Shown here: piece by piece, positions 10,071 through 21,075 of the stretch | Layout of the letters: each line of letters opens with the position of its first letter | Numbering within the stretch: the first letter of the stretch is position 1 | Made by a program: the position numbers and the translations under genes | The notes under the pieces: generated by a model | The model's database searches: none | What the model was told of the DNA's origin: nothing | What the model saw: the letters and a program-made list of their open reading frames with translations, nothing else | NCBI GenBank assembly: GCA_030323885.1 | Contig: CM059193.1 | Span: 75,709,040 to 75,773,039 of the forward strand | DNA: 64,000 nt | Direction of reading: 5' to 3' | Source of the DNA: Branchipolynoe longqiensis | Taxonomy: Eukaryota > Annelida > Polychaeta > Phyllodocida > Polynoidae

Positions 10071-10477
10071 TGTGCATGATACAGTGATTTGTGTGTGTGC
10101 TTTGAGAAATTGACTTATTATGGAGTAGAAATGTCAATTGTGAACAACTCAGCTTCCTCCTTCCGCTGTTACCCATTCTTCTTGCTCTTTATATGGGGAG
10201 AGCTGGTTTATACAATTGCACGATCGTGTTGCACATCAGTTGGGCAGCACCAACAAGCCATGTCAGTGCCAACTGTCAGTCAAAAACCCTGATGCGAACT
10301 GGCCAATCACAGACTCGCCTGAGAATAGCCATGTTGTTCTTTCTGGTGAGATGAGTATGATTGTTGTTGTGTGCACCGCCATGTTGTATGGGTTCAGTGT
10401 CAGGGAGCATGATATCGTAGGGAAACAACAAAGTGTGTGACAGCCATTCTATGGGCTCTTCTGTCCGGGAGACCGGG
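10071..10477. other. No gene recognised
   Basis: Two overlapping short plus frames (67 and 74 codons) without motifs. No repeat partner noticed. Confidence 0.4.
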
Positions 10478-10645
10478 CGCGTTGGCCTAATCGGTAGAGC
10501 GCGGGCCTCGCGTGCGGAAGGTCAGGAGTTCGGTTCACGGTCGAGTGAAACCAATGGATGTTAGGACGTAAAACAACAAGAAACAACAAAAGCTGGTGGA
10601 CTCGTCTCCCAGTGAGGCCGCACTATAAAGCCGCCATGAGTGCTT
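10478..10645 (+). mobile_element. SINE-A with internal deletion
   Basis: A complete tRNA-like head (GGCGCGTTGGCCTAATCGG, B box GTTCGGTTCACGG) runs straight from GTGAAACCAATG into GATGTTAGGACGTAAAACAAC, so body and most of the tail are missing. A short further tail fragment follows (CCAGTGAGGCCGCACTATAA). Confidence 0.75.
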
Positions 10646-10647
10646 AG

Positions 10648-10965
10648 TTGGTTGTTTTTGTTGTCCTGGCAACATCTAAGGTTATATGAGGACGCGTACC
10701 GACTTGTGACAGTGTGCACTCATGGCAACTTTATAGTGCTGCCCCACTGGGAAATCAGGACACCAGCACCATCACTCGATATATCACTCTTACATTCTCC
10801 TGACACTGATCTAACTAATCCTTGCCCTATCCTATTAATGCCAAGCTCCTGGCTACGAAGCGACAAGTATCAATTTTGCAAGCCATTGATTTGACTCCAC
10901 CAGGAATCGAATACCTGACCTTCCTCAAGTGAAGCCTGTGCAGTACCGATTCGGCGATAATGATA
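10648..10965 (-). mobile_element. SINE-A, reverse
   Basis: Reverse tail A (GTCCTGGCAACATCTAAGG) through body to a decayed head ending near CGATTCGGCG. Confidence 0.75.
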
Positions 10966-11149
10966 GAAGATACTTAGCAAATCAAGTGGGCATAAGTATA
11001 TAGCAGGGGAAGTTATCTGTTTTATTTGCATGTTACATGATCCATGGTCTGGATAGGTGTAGTGTGAGTATCAAAGATACATAGTCTGACGAAAACATCA
11101 AATTTTCAAAACCAAAGCAATTATCTAGATTTGATACTTCATATCTTTA

Positions 11150-12556
11150 TACCCCTGTCACACGATGATGTAACGAGCCAACGTAGGCCTGACGTGGAGA
11201 TTTTTCATCATTACGTTGACGTACGTTGGATTATGTTATGATGACGTCAGAATGATGTTAGACTGACGTCAAGCTATGTTACGTTACGTCGTGTTACGTC
11301 GGCGTGCGTCAAAGTTTTGAACCTGTTCAAAACTTTTGACGTAACTAGAACGTAAGGGTTTACATTTGCCGTACATTCTGTACACGTTTGGCGAATGTCA
11401 ATGATGTTAAACAGATGTTAGTCAAATGCTGGTCACTACGTTCTACTACGTTCTACTACGTTCCACTACGTCGACCCACATTAACGCCAGTGGAAATGTC
11501 CACACAGCGAAATGGGAACGTCAGGAAAACGTCATGAAAACGTCAGGAAAACGTCAGGAAAACGTCAGGAGAACGTACGCCGAACGTTTCGCCAACATTT
11601 CATGACGTAAGTAATGTAATACCCCTGTCACACTACGACGTAATGAGCAAACGTGAGCCTAACGTGGTGATATTTCGTCATTACGTTGATGTACGTTGGA
11701 TTATGTTATGATGACATCATAATGATGTTAGACTGACGTCGAGCTATGTCACATTACGTCGTGTTACGTCGAGTTACATCGAGGTTTTGGACATGTTCAA
11801 AAATGTTGACGTAGCTCGAGCGTAAGGGTTTACGTTTGCCATACGTTCTGTTCACGTTCAGCGAATGTAAATGACGTTAAACGGACATTAGGCAAACGTT
11901 CCTCACTACGTTCCACTACGTTCCACTCGTTGACCCACAGTAAAGCCGGTGGAAACATCCATGCGGCGTAGTGGGAAAGTCAGGAGAACGTCAGGAGAAT
12001 GTCAGGAGAACGTCAGGAGAACGTTAGGAGAACGTCAGGAGAATGTGCATTCAACGTACGTTCAACGTCTCATGACGTAGCTAACATCACGTAACGTTCT
12101 CCTGGCGATGGAATAACGTTCCGTGAGCGTCATTACGTTGACCTCTCTCGTTGAATGACAGTATGACTACGCTTTACCGACGTTACACTCTCGTCCACTA
12201 CGCTGCATCCACGTTCAACTTGTGCCCAAATTTGCATACTACACCGAGAAGTTCAACGTTCTTCACGTTCTCCCTACATTGACGTTGTTACGTCGTAGTG
12301 TGACAGGGCCATAAGGTAACATAAAGCAATGTAGTTCTGGCGATCGAATAACGCTAATAACGTACCACCAGCGTAATTATGTTGTCCTCTCGCGTTGAAC
12401 TACGCTATCACTATGCTTTACCGACGTTACGCTCTCATCAACTACGCTGCATCCACGTTCAACTTGTGCCCAAATTTGCATACTACGCCGAGAAGTTCGA
12501 CGTTTTTTACATACTCCACTACATTGACGTCGTTATGTTGTAGTGTGACAGGGACA
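11150..12556. mobile_element. M2 long-TIR MITE containing M3
   Basis: Left TIR TACCCCTGTCACACGATG, right end GTAGTGTGACAGGGACA, with TTA on both sides (11147-11149 and 12557-12559). The M2 sequence is 11150-11619 plus 12312-12556. It is closely related to M1, with the same AACGT-rich interior and tandem CAGGAAAACGT block. Confidence 0.8.
11620..12311. mobile_element. M3 long-TIR MITE nested in M2
   Basis: 692 bp with TIRs TACCCCTGTCACACTACG and CGTAGTGTGACAGGGCCA, flanked by TAA at 11617-11619 and 12312-12314. A perfect 3-bp duplication supports a PIF/Harbinger-type insertion into M2. Confidence 0.85.
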
Positions 12557-13041
12557 TTAGATACTAGTGCACTCATTAAACATTTCCCACCGCATCAAAC
12601 ATAATACAGAGCCAATTTAGTAGAACCTGTTACTGCAGAAGCCTATGGTGTCAGAGTTTTACCCTATTTGCCAAAATAGTTTTGTACATTTGCACTTTCA
12701 AATATCTCAAAAGTTATCCATTTAAAATATAAGTTACTTCAAACTGAAGTAAGGTAGATTATAATGACCAACCGTATATATTTATCTCAGAAAATGACAG
12801 AAACTTAAAACCATCGAACTATGCAACTTTTAGGTTTCTGACGATAGAATTGGTGGCCAAATAGAGTATTGACAGTTTTCGGGAGGTGTGCTGGTATGCT
12901 AGGAAATGTGCCCTAGACACCTTACAGGACCTATTGAGCGTACACAATGCCTCGTTGCTGCAGGGAGTCTTTGATGTTTGTCACTCCACCCCCTGCTGTC
13001 TGATAAAGGTAAATCCTACCGATCCCATTGACACCAAAGTA

Positions 13042-13612
13042 AGGGACCGGGCGCGGTGGCCGAATCGGTAGAGTGCGGGCCTCGCGTGCGGGAGATTGGG
13101 GGTTTGATTCCGGGTCGAGTCAAATCAATGATTTATAAAAATTGATACTGAAATAACAATATCAAACATTCAAAGACTTAACATAGACTACTAACCAGAC
13201 CAACCAACTATCTATCTGCTACTGAAATACAGGCAATCAAATACCTTATCAGCAGCTACTGTGTGATAAGACAACACCAACACTACAGCTGGCCAGCATT
13301 GAAAACAAGCCTGACTACCCAGGCTTATATGCTATGGACAGTATAAATACAGCCTCAATTAAAAAAACAACAACAAAAACTTGTCGCTTCCTACCCTGGC
13401 GCTCAGCATTGATAGTATAAGGCAATGAATCGTTAGCTCAGTGTCAGGATAATGTGACTGAGTAGGATATCGGGTCATGGTGCCAGCGGCCTGGTTTCCC
13501 AGTGGGGCAGCACTATGAAGGTTGCCAGGAGTGTGCACTGTCACAAATCGGTACCCGTCCTGATATGACCTTCGATGTTGCTAGGATATAAAACAACAAC
13601 AAACAAACTATG
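13042..13612 (+). mobile_element. SINE-A split by R6
   Basis: Head with GGCGCGGTGGCCGAATCGG and B-box-like GGTTTGATTCCGG, body to AAAAATTGATACT, then R6 (13147-13378). The SINE resumes at ACTTGTCGCTTCC and runs through tail A to an AACAACAACAAACAAAC end. Confidence 0.85.
13147..13378 (+). repeat. Dispersed repeat R6, copy 2
   Basis: Inverse partner of 4764-4970. It ends in an A-rich AAAAAAACAACAACAAAA tail and sits inside a SINE. It looks like a small retroposon of unknown class. Confidence 0.65.
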
Positions 13613-13616
13613 ATAG

Positions 13617-13798
13617 TGTCGTGGGGGTGATGAAAATGGGAAATACTGTGCCTAGAGCGGGACTCGAACCCACATCTCTTTGCATTCCGGGCCAGTGTGC
13701 TAACCATTACACCACCTAGGCTCCCTGATATCAACACACTACCCACGCCTACCTGTCTATGTGGTTACTTGCCTGAGAGGTCAGTGCAGACCACTACA
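13617..13798 (-). repeat. TRIM 3' LTR (copy 1)
   Basis: 182 bp. On the minus strand it starts TGTAGTGG and ends CCACGACA. No difference from 13938-14119 was seen by eye, implying recent insertion. Confidence 0.75.
13650..13721 (-). other. tRNA-like Pol III unit inside the LTR
   Basis: 72 nt that fold like a tRNA on the minus strand: 7-bp acceptor (GCCTAGG with TCTAGGC, one wobble), D arm with TGGTGTAATGGTTAG (A box) and T arm with GGTTCGAGTCC (B box). The D-arm region resembles tRNA-Gln/Glu. The anticodon stem does not pair well, so this is not a functional tRNA call, but both internal promoter boxes look intact. Confidence 0.7.
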
Positions 13799-13937
13799 CT
13801 CGTCCCCCTGGAATTGTAAGTCTTTTAATGCTTACAATTACATACATACAGGCAATGCACTAACACATACATACACAGGGTAGGTTCAACAACCATACAG
13901 CGCAAAGCTTGTACAGGATCCTGATCACGGCAACCAG

Positions 13938-14119
13938 TGTCGTGGGGGTGATGAAAATGGGAAATACTGTGCCTAGAGCGGGACTCGAACCCACATCTCT
14001 TTGCATTCCGGGCCAGTGTGCTAACCATTACACCACCTAGGCTCCCTGATATCAACACACTACCCACGCCTACCTGTCTATGTGGTTACTTGCCTGAGAG
14101 GTCAGTGCAGACCACTACA
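13938..14119 (-). repeat. TRIM 5' LTR (copy 1)
   Basis: Identical partner of 13617-13798. The putative primer-binding site follows immediately downstream on the minus strand. Confidence 0.75.
13971..14042 (-). other. tRNA-like Pol III unit inside the LTR
   Basis: Same 72-nt unit in the other LTR of copy 1, with intact A and B boxes. Confidence 0.7.
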
Positions 14120-14247
14120 ATAGGTTGGGTGGGGTATGGTTGAATTGGGCTGAGAGGGTGGTGATTGTGGTCGAGGGGTAAATGTGTCCTTGACGGTGAT
14201 GTCATCTATCAAACATCTGTTGAGTGAATGCACGAGGTAAACATTAA

Positions 14248-15003
14248 AGGCCCTGTCACACTACAACTTACGGCATCAGCGCATACTCAATGTTTGAAAA
14301 TTTGCCAGTACGTCGGCATTTATCAAACTTTTCAGTGGCAGGGGATAAAAATGGGTGTATCCACAACGTACAAACAATGTACATAACGTATGCAGAACGT
14401 ATCTCGGATGTATTGCTAGCGTATGAGAGCATTCATGTGCCTCGCAAGACGTTTGCAAAACGTTCGCAAAACGTTCACAAAACGTTCGCAAAACGTTCGC
14501 AATATGCTCACATATGAGTACAGATACGCTGACCAACGGTACTCCATCACTAGAAGTATGGCTTATACGTTAAATATGTTGGAGATATGGCAGGCATATG
14601 TTTGAAGTAGGTTAGGAGTACGTAATGGATCCATTGGCAGTATGCTGACTGCATGTGGACTGTTTGCGGACTGCACATCCCCACCAGCTGAACGTATGGC
14701 TAACGTGCAGCAACATACACCAACATATCCCTAACATACTTCCAACACATGCCAATGTATCCCGAACATACATTCAGCATACGTTAAATGTATGACCCAC
14801 ATGTCCACACACATTGGAAATTTTGAACATGCACAACATTTTTTCGGAGCCTTGATGCACGGCGACGTAAGACAACATATCTGGAACATACCCGACGTAT
14901 GCCCAACGTATACATAACGTGTGACGATGTATGCTGACGTGTTGGTCGAAAATCACATACCGAGGCATACGCTAAGGCTATATGTCTTAGTGTGACAGGC
15001 CCG
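14248..15003. mobile_element. M4 long-TIR MITE, diverged subfamily
   Basis: TIRs AGGCCCTGTCACACTAC and the complement of CGGGCCTGTCACACTAAG, flanked by TAA (14245-14247 and 15004-15006). The interior is saturated with ATACGTT/CATACG-type words instead of M1's AACGTC and has a 12-bp tandem block (AAACGTTCGCAA) at about 14457-14505. No coding frame. Confidence 0.8.
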
Positions 15004-15244
15004 TAAAGGACTTTTAAATTACACAGCAGTTGGTCAGGATATCTGACACCATTTGATTTAGAATTCTCGCCACCCTACCTTGAACACCACGGCAACCCAA
15101 CCACACTCAGGTCTCTCAATTGTGGGGTCTGTTACCACATATTCTACTATGGCATAGGAGAATCTTTGATAATACCTCTCAAACAGTAATTATAGTTATA
15201 TCAATACCTAATAGGATGGACGAGGCGTAAGTCAAAAACACAAA

Positions 15245-16118
15245 GTAGGTCACTGTGTTGGAGATCAGGAGTTCCATTCCCGGTCGAGTCAAACCAATGA
15301 CTTACAAAATTGATATTTGTCACTTACAGACCACATTGGGTGGCCGAATGACTGGAACGTCCGTCTCCTGTTTGGGAGATCGGGGAATGCGAACCCATGG
15401 GTACGTGGGTTAGAACCCTGGTCGAGTCAAAGCAATGATGTATATACTGATACTTGTCCTTTCCTAGCCAGGCACTCAGTATTAATAGGATAGGGTAAGG
15501 AACGGGTTAGGTCAGTGTCAGGATAATGTGACTGAGTGGGATGGGTTATGGTGCTGGCGGCCTGATAATAATAATAATAATAAAAAATTTATATAGACCC
15601 GATCCAGCAAGCCGTTTTCAGGCGCTTTACATAACAAACAAATATAGGCAGAACAGCAGCTGGCATAGTAATTCCAGCAGAAACAGCAGCTGGTGCCGGC
15701 TGTGTTATTTTGGCGGAAATTGCTGCTTGCAATAGACCTTATGCAGCAGATGTCTTTGGCATCTTAGCATTAACAATAACCGCTGATAGCTCAGTTCTCA
15801 GTACCACAGTTCCCTTCCTTGTGGGATTTAGTAGAGGTTTAGGAAATTGTTCTCCAGTCCAACTGCATGGTATTCTATCACCAGAGATGATTCCTCTATG
15901 GATAAAAAATGGATGTATTCCACTGGGATCTTTCCTTGCACAAAATTTAGGCTCTGCCCACCTGCTCAGTAAACTTGGGCCATAATCTGGTTCCAGTACC
16001 CAGTACTGATGTCCCAGTCGAGCAACACTATAAAGTTGCCATGAGTGTACACTTTCACAATTCTGTACATGTCCTGATATGACCTTAGATGTTGCCAGGA
16101 GGTTGAGTTCCAATAACA
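15245..16118 (+). mobile_element. SINE-A fragments, one copy split by repeat O
   Basis: A head/body fragment at 15245-15330 precedes a fuller copy from about 15333 (GGGTGGCCGAATGACTGG head). This copy is interrupted after GGTGCTGGCGGCCTG by repeat O (15563-15990) and resumes with CAACACTATAAAGTTGCC through GATGTTGCCAGG. Confidence 0.75.
15563..15990 (-). repeat. Dispersed repeat O, copy 2
   Basis: Inverse match to 5317-5735. The left edge is an ATA/TAA-rich tract followed by TATATAGACCCGATCCAGCA, the complement of a retroposon 3' end. Frames on both strands are open and conserved with copy 1. It was inserted into a SINE-A body. Confidence 0.7.
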
Positions 16119-16175
16119 AACCAGTGTAGGTCCGTCTCACAATTGACAATCTGAATTTGGGAAATAATGGAATAA

Positions 16176-16425
16176 TACATGGAGAGTTCAGGCGCAAAAC
16201 CCTGTACATGCCAATCTGAATATTGAGATAAACATTGGACTCGAACCTTCAAAACGTTAATTTGTTATATTCCTATTTGTTTGTGTTCATTACTCCATAC
16301 CATTTGTTCCCAACCAACGTGGAACTAATTAAAATGAAAATTACCTTCAGGTAAATCTTTAAAAAATGGTAAGTCAATTTTTGGATTTGTGTTTACGGGG
16401 TTTGGTATGCAGGTATTGCAATACC
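16176..16425 (+). mobile_element. F3 MITE, copy a
   Basis: Left end TGGAGAGTTCAGGCGCAAAA then CCTGTACATGCCAATC. The right part has GGATTTGTGTTTACGGGGTT, the partial inverted complement. It matches 56219-56460 throughout. Confidence 0.7.
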
Positions 16426-17500
16426 TCAGGGAGATTGACGGCCCTGCCCTGCAGAGTTGTAAACCACTGCCTTGTGGTACAGGTTCATGACAGTCCTGAA
16501 GGCTAAGAAAGCAAACCCTAAACAGAAAACCATGTCACTGTGGCAGCATCAAGGGCGGTTGATGTATGGAACTCCCAACATCTCCCGACCAGCCACTGCA
16601 GGGACAAATAGTTTTGGGCCTGTCTGGACATGTTCTTGCCGGTGGGAGACCTCTATTTGCTCCCCGAGAGAGTGCCGGTGGTAACTTGCAAAAGCCAGCA
16701 GCACTTCAACACTTTTGCAGGCAGCTTTCATGAAATGTACCATCAAGGGGGAAACCTGAAGCTGAGAGACATTAAGATGAACTCATGGACATCACTCTCA
16801 CAGCAGAGAGCCAAATGGAGAGTGGCAGTCAAGTAATGAAAGCAGTATTTGTCGCATCGCGACCGACAGCATGATGATGATGATGATGATGAAGATGTTT
16901 CATTCAGACAAACCTGTGGAAGTGTTAGTGGTCAGGGTAATATAAACTTGGATGTTATTAGTAAAGCCGTTGGAGGCCTAACACTTCCTTTTAAGTTAAA
17001 TCCTAAATCTGGATGATTTGATCACGCCAATATGATGGAACTAAAGCTTCATTTTCCAATTTTCGAGAGTAGCAGAATAGTACCGCAGCACTAAACCGCA
17101 ATAAGAATTTAATGGGCGCAGCACTATCTAAATTGGCTATTTGGACATCACAGCTACATGCCGAGGTCTGTGTTTTTGGCTTAGAAACAAAAGGTGATGC
17201 TTTAATTAGATTATGCGGCTTTAACGGGATCGGGACCCACGCGTAATCGGATACTCCGGAAGAAGTCGAATCGATGAGATGAGATTAAAGTTAAACTCAA
17301 AATGCAGCTCCACCCGGTGTTGTGTTCAGGGAGACAAAGACGCAGCAAGAGACGCAATCTGAACACGTGACACTTGTACCTCCCGGTGAGCTTTGAAATG
17401 TCCCACAAAAAGCCTGCGTGTAAAGCAAATAGGAAAGATCAAACAGACATAGCTTCCATGTACACTATTTCTATTTGAGGCATGTATATAAAATATGGTC
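16426..17500. other. About 1.1 kb with no recognised feature
   Basis: Short overlapping frames only. A GATGAT microsatellite lies at about 16870-16892. No repeat partner was noticed elsewhere in the window. Confidence 0.45.
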
Positions 17501-18034
17501 AAATATAAATATATATATATAATAGGATTCTCAATTTTTGGAGTTGCGTTTACATGGTTGTGCGCTCGAATTTAGCGTTCACGGGAATGTGTGCTTGAAC
17601 TCTTCATATATATCTATATACGGTACCCATCGGTACCCATCCTGATATGACCTTAGAAATATAAGGTGATGCTTATGTATACATGTTGTGCTTGAACTCT
17701 TCATATATATAAATATATATACACGGGGTGTTGTGCATACACACACGCACACGCCAACCTACACACCCACACACGGCAACAGCAAACCCACTCAGTCACA
17801 TTATCCGGATGCCAATATGTATACACGTATATGCACTTGTCATGTGTCGCATCATGTCATGTGTATAGATATTCTATATCCACACACTATTATATATATA
17901 TCCACACACCCACACACAGACATGATGCGACACATGACAAGTATGAGACTACTTATAGTGGTTATAATATAACCTAATAGCCTTACCAAGTGCATCATGA
18001 GTATGCACTTATATATATATATATATATATATAT
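17501..18034. repeat. AT/CA microsatellites with F3 fragments
   Basis: TATATA runs (about 17508-17520, 17885-17902 and 18010-18034), ACACAC tracts (17740-17780) and two F3 right-end fragments ending GAACTCTTCATATATAT (about 17530-17610 and 17690-17715). A small SINE-A tail fragment lies at about 17630-17660. Confidence 0.6.
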
Positions 18035-18195
18035 CCACCATTGAGAATCCGATTTTGTTGTCCATGCCTCCATAATCATTTCTTCCCAAACACATTGGAA
18101 TTAAGGAGAATTAACATTAGCTCCCGGTAAAAATATTGTATGTTGATTCAATTTGTGGATTGGTGGTTACGGGGACTTGCGCCTGAACACTTCAT
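18035..18195 (+). mobile_element. F3 MITE, partial copy c
   Basis: Ends GGTTACGGGGACTTGCGCC then TGAACACTTCA, the F3 right terminus. The left terminus is not recognisable. Confidence 0.55.
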
Positions 18196-18295
18196 TATAC
18201 ACATATGTACATACATGGATTTCTGTCTTCATACGCCTATGTGTTTATATATGTATAATATGCATATGTGCATATATACAAATAATGTGTATATA

Positions 18296-18372
18296 ATATA
18301 ATAATAATAAAACATTTATATAGCGCCCGATCCAGCAAGCCATTATCAGGCGCTTTATATAACAAACAAATA
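18296..18372 (-). repeat. Repeat O tail fragment
   Basis: ATAATAATA tract followed by TATATAGCGCCCGATCCAGC and GGCGCTTTATATAACAAAC, the same 3' end block as repeat O. Only this end is present. Confidence 0.65.
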
Positions 18373-18476
18373 TATGTATGTATGCATGCATAATATGCAT
18401 GCATACATACATCTATACACGTATATGCATAAATGCATATATTATACGTAGCCGGCACTGCAGCCAACCCCTGTAG

Positions 18477-18743
18477 TCATATATGAGCCTGTTTCCAAAG
18501 GTGATCACTCATTTTGTTGGTGTCCATTGTAACGATTAACACAAAACAGCACAGAAACGGTTACACTGAAAACACGAGGACATTTGCTTCAAATCAATAT
18601 GTATTCTATTGGGATTATGAAACACCATGTAAACAACAAATCAGTTTATCCTGAGCAAATGCATAAGCAGATAGTATGTTGATCGTTACAATGGACAAAG
18701 TTGTGCCCATATTGCTTAGCACATTTTGAGACAGTTTCATATA
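18477..18743 (+). mobile_element. F4 MITE, copy a
   Basis: About 265 bp matching 46726-46990 in inverse orientation. Ends ATATGAGCCTGTTTCCAAAGG and the complement of TATATGAAACTGTCTCAAAA form terminal inverted repeats. A second internal inverted pair, CATTGTAACGAT and ATCGTTACAATG, lies near the two ends. Confidence 0.7.
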
Positions 18744-18995
18744 GTAGGAAATAAAGCACTTACAGAAAGGTAACTGAGATCCTTGTTTATATTCTCATAA
18801 TAGATGCATATATATAACCCCCAATAGCCAATGTTAACTTTGTGTGCTAAGGGGTCGATAAGAAACAAACAAATGCATATATATATATATGTTTGCACAT
18901 GGGTGATGTATAATATATTGTGTAAGTACAAAGGCGCAGAAAGGAATTACTTGTTATGTATATTGCACCGATTATTCTATGTCCTTCCTTCTCAA
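18744..18995. other. AT-rich spacer, nothing recognised
   Basis: No repeat partner or convincing frame. Confidence 0.4.
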
Positions 18996-19565
18996 CCTCA
19001 CATTCGTGACCGGTGGCGCCACAGTAAGATCGACTTTATAGTGTTGTCCCACTGGGACACCAGGACGCTGGCAACATGATCCGATTTCTCACTCAGTCAC
19101 ATTATCCGGATACTGAACTAACCAATCCTTGCCCTATCATAGTAATGCCAAACACCAGACAAGTATCAATTTTAGTAAGTCATTGGTTTCTCTCGGCCAG
19201 GCTTTCAAACCCCCGACCTTCCGGATGGAAAGCCAGCCCTCTTACATATTCAGCCACTGTAGAGAAGGAATAATAATGACAACAGCAAACCCATAGAGTC
19301 AAACCAATGACTTTAGAATTGATACATATTGCTTCCTAGCCTGGCGCTCAACCTATAATAGGATAGGGCAAGGACTGGTTAGCTCAGTGTCAGGATAATA
19401 TGACTGAGTGGGATATCAGGTCATGATGCCGGTGGCCTGGTTTCCCAGTGGGGCAGCACTATAAAGGCATCATGAGTGTGCTCTTTCCCAAGTCGTTTCC
19501 GATCTTAATATAACCTTAGATGTTGCCAGGACATACAACTCCAACAAACAAATAACCAAGAAACA
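18996..19565. mobile_element. Two SINE-A copies, tail to tail
   Basis: 18996-19262 is a reverse, tail-truncated copy (ends in the complement of the head). 19290-19560 is a forward copy lacking the head, ending GATGTTGCCAGGACATACAAC with a CAACAAACAAA tail. A C-rich run follows. Confidence 0.75.
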
Positions 19566-19659
19566 ACCCCCCCCCCGCCCCCGTCGGACCACTGAAAACC
19601 CCACACCCTCGTCACCAATGCCACACTAGTTGCAACTATATACAGCCCTCTACGAGGAA

Positions 19660-20039
19660 ATCACGTGACCACTCCTGATGCGACCTTAAATATTGCAAGG
19701 ACGTTAAACTCCAATAACCTACCTACCAACGTGACCGCTGGTTCTAAGTGTGTCGCCACTTGAGGTGACTCGGGGCCTTATTATATTTGACAGCAGGGGC
19801 CTTTTGATCCTCAATCCCTATCAGTGAATGTCGGTAACGGCTAGTCCTACCTGTCTACAGCGAACCCTGTGATCAGCGAACCCTTACCATCTGGGCACAC
19901 TGTGTTTCAGTGTGGGCATAATGCGACTGAGTGGGATATCGGAGAATTGTGCCAGCGACTTGATTTCCTAGTGGGGCAGCACTATAAATTGACCTGTCTA
20001 TGTGGCTCCTTGCTGGAGAGGTCGGTGCAGACTACTACA
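19660..20039. repeat. Mosaic of SINE-A and TRIM LTR fragments
   Basis: SINE-A tail pieces occur at about 19670-19735 and 19905-19990 (GACTGAGTGGGATATCGG, GTGGGGCAGCACTATAAA). 19992-20039 matches the end of the TRIM LTR (ACCTGTCTATGTGG through GTGCAGACTACTACA). Confidence 0.6.
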
Positions 20040-20304
20040 AAAGTGATTGTATGTATCTGTGTTTATCGGTGGACATTTGCTTATGGGAACCATTTATTAT
20101 GCCAAGAGTACTCAGCTAGGAGCGTTGGGTTAAATCGCTGGTGAAAGCGCCGGCGGAGGGGAATCGGATATTATAGTTGCCTTTTTATAGCGACGCTTCC
20201 TGAATAAGTGCAATCCATGCCGGGTGATTTTACCCCTGCTTCACCCGATAGCTGGTGTTCAGCTTCAGGAAATCCACACCCCCAACATATCTCACCTTCT
20301 CGCC

Positions 20305-21058
20305 CCCCCCCCCCCGACACGCACACCCACACATGCCAACCTACACACCCACACACGCCAATCTACACACCCACACGTGGCAACTTACACACCCACACAC
20401 ACCAACCTACACAGCCGCACACTCCAACCTACAGACCCACACACTCCAACCTACACACCCACACTGCCAACCTACACACCCGCACACTCCAACCTACACA
20501 CCCACACACTCCAAACAACACACCCACACATGCCAACCTACACACCCGCACACTCCAACCTACACACCCGCACACGCCAACCTACACACCCACCATCTTA
20601 CACACCCACACACGCCAACCTACACACCCGCACACTCCAACCTACACACCCACACACTCCAACCTACACACCCACACCTGGCAACTTACACACCCACACA
20701 CGCCAACCTACACACCCACCTAAGCCAACCTACACACCCACACTGCCAACCTACACACCCACACATGGCAACTTACACACCCACACACTCCAACCTACAC
20801 ACCCACACACGCCAACCTATACACCCACACATGGCAACGTACACACCCACACACGCCAACCTACACACCCACACACACCAACCTACACACCAACACAAGC
20901 CACCCTGCACACCCACACAAGCCAACCTACAAACCTGCACACTCCAACCTACACACCCACACATGCCAACCTACACACCCACACACTCCAACCTACACAC
21001 CCACACACGCCAACCTACACGCCCACACATGCCAACCTACACACCCACACCCTTGTCG
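20305..21058 (+). repeat. 22-23-bp CA-rich minisatellite, ~33 units
   Basis: Units of the form ACACCCACACACTCCAACCT with CGCC/TGCC/GGCA variants. All three plus frames are open for long stretches as Thr-Pro-His repeats, which comes from the repeat composition rather than coding selection. Confidence 0.9.
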
Positions 21059-21075
21059 ATGTTGATAGTTAAGGG

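Larger units (their letters stand above)
11075..12829 (+). mobile_element. F2 MITE, copy b, split by M2
   Basis: F2 sequence runs to about 11149 (TTTGATACTTCATATCTTTA) and resumes at 12557 (TTAGATACTAGTGCACTC) through CATCGAACTATGCAACTTT. The gap is exactly filled by M2, which itself holds M3. Confidence 0.75.
13617..14119 (-). mobile_element. TRIM-like LTR element with tRNA-like units in its LTRs, copy 1
   Basis: Two 182-bp direct repeats (13617-13798 and 13938-14119), read as identical, bound a 139-bp interior. Each repeat reads TGT...ACA on the minus strand. A 4-bp duplication ATAG flanks the whole (13613-13616 and 14120-14123). On the minus strand, TGGTTGCCGTGATC begins one base after the first LTR, where a primer-binding site belongs. 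AGGGGGACGAG lies directly before the second LTR, like a polypurine tract. There is no coding capacity, as in terminal-repeat retrotransposons in miniature (TRIMs). A head-to-tail dimeric SINE is the alternative, but TG/CA ends and the short duplication favour an LTR origin. Confidence 0.75.
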
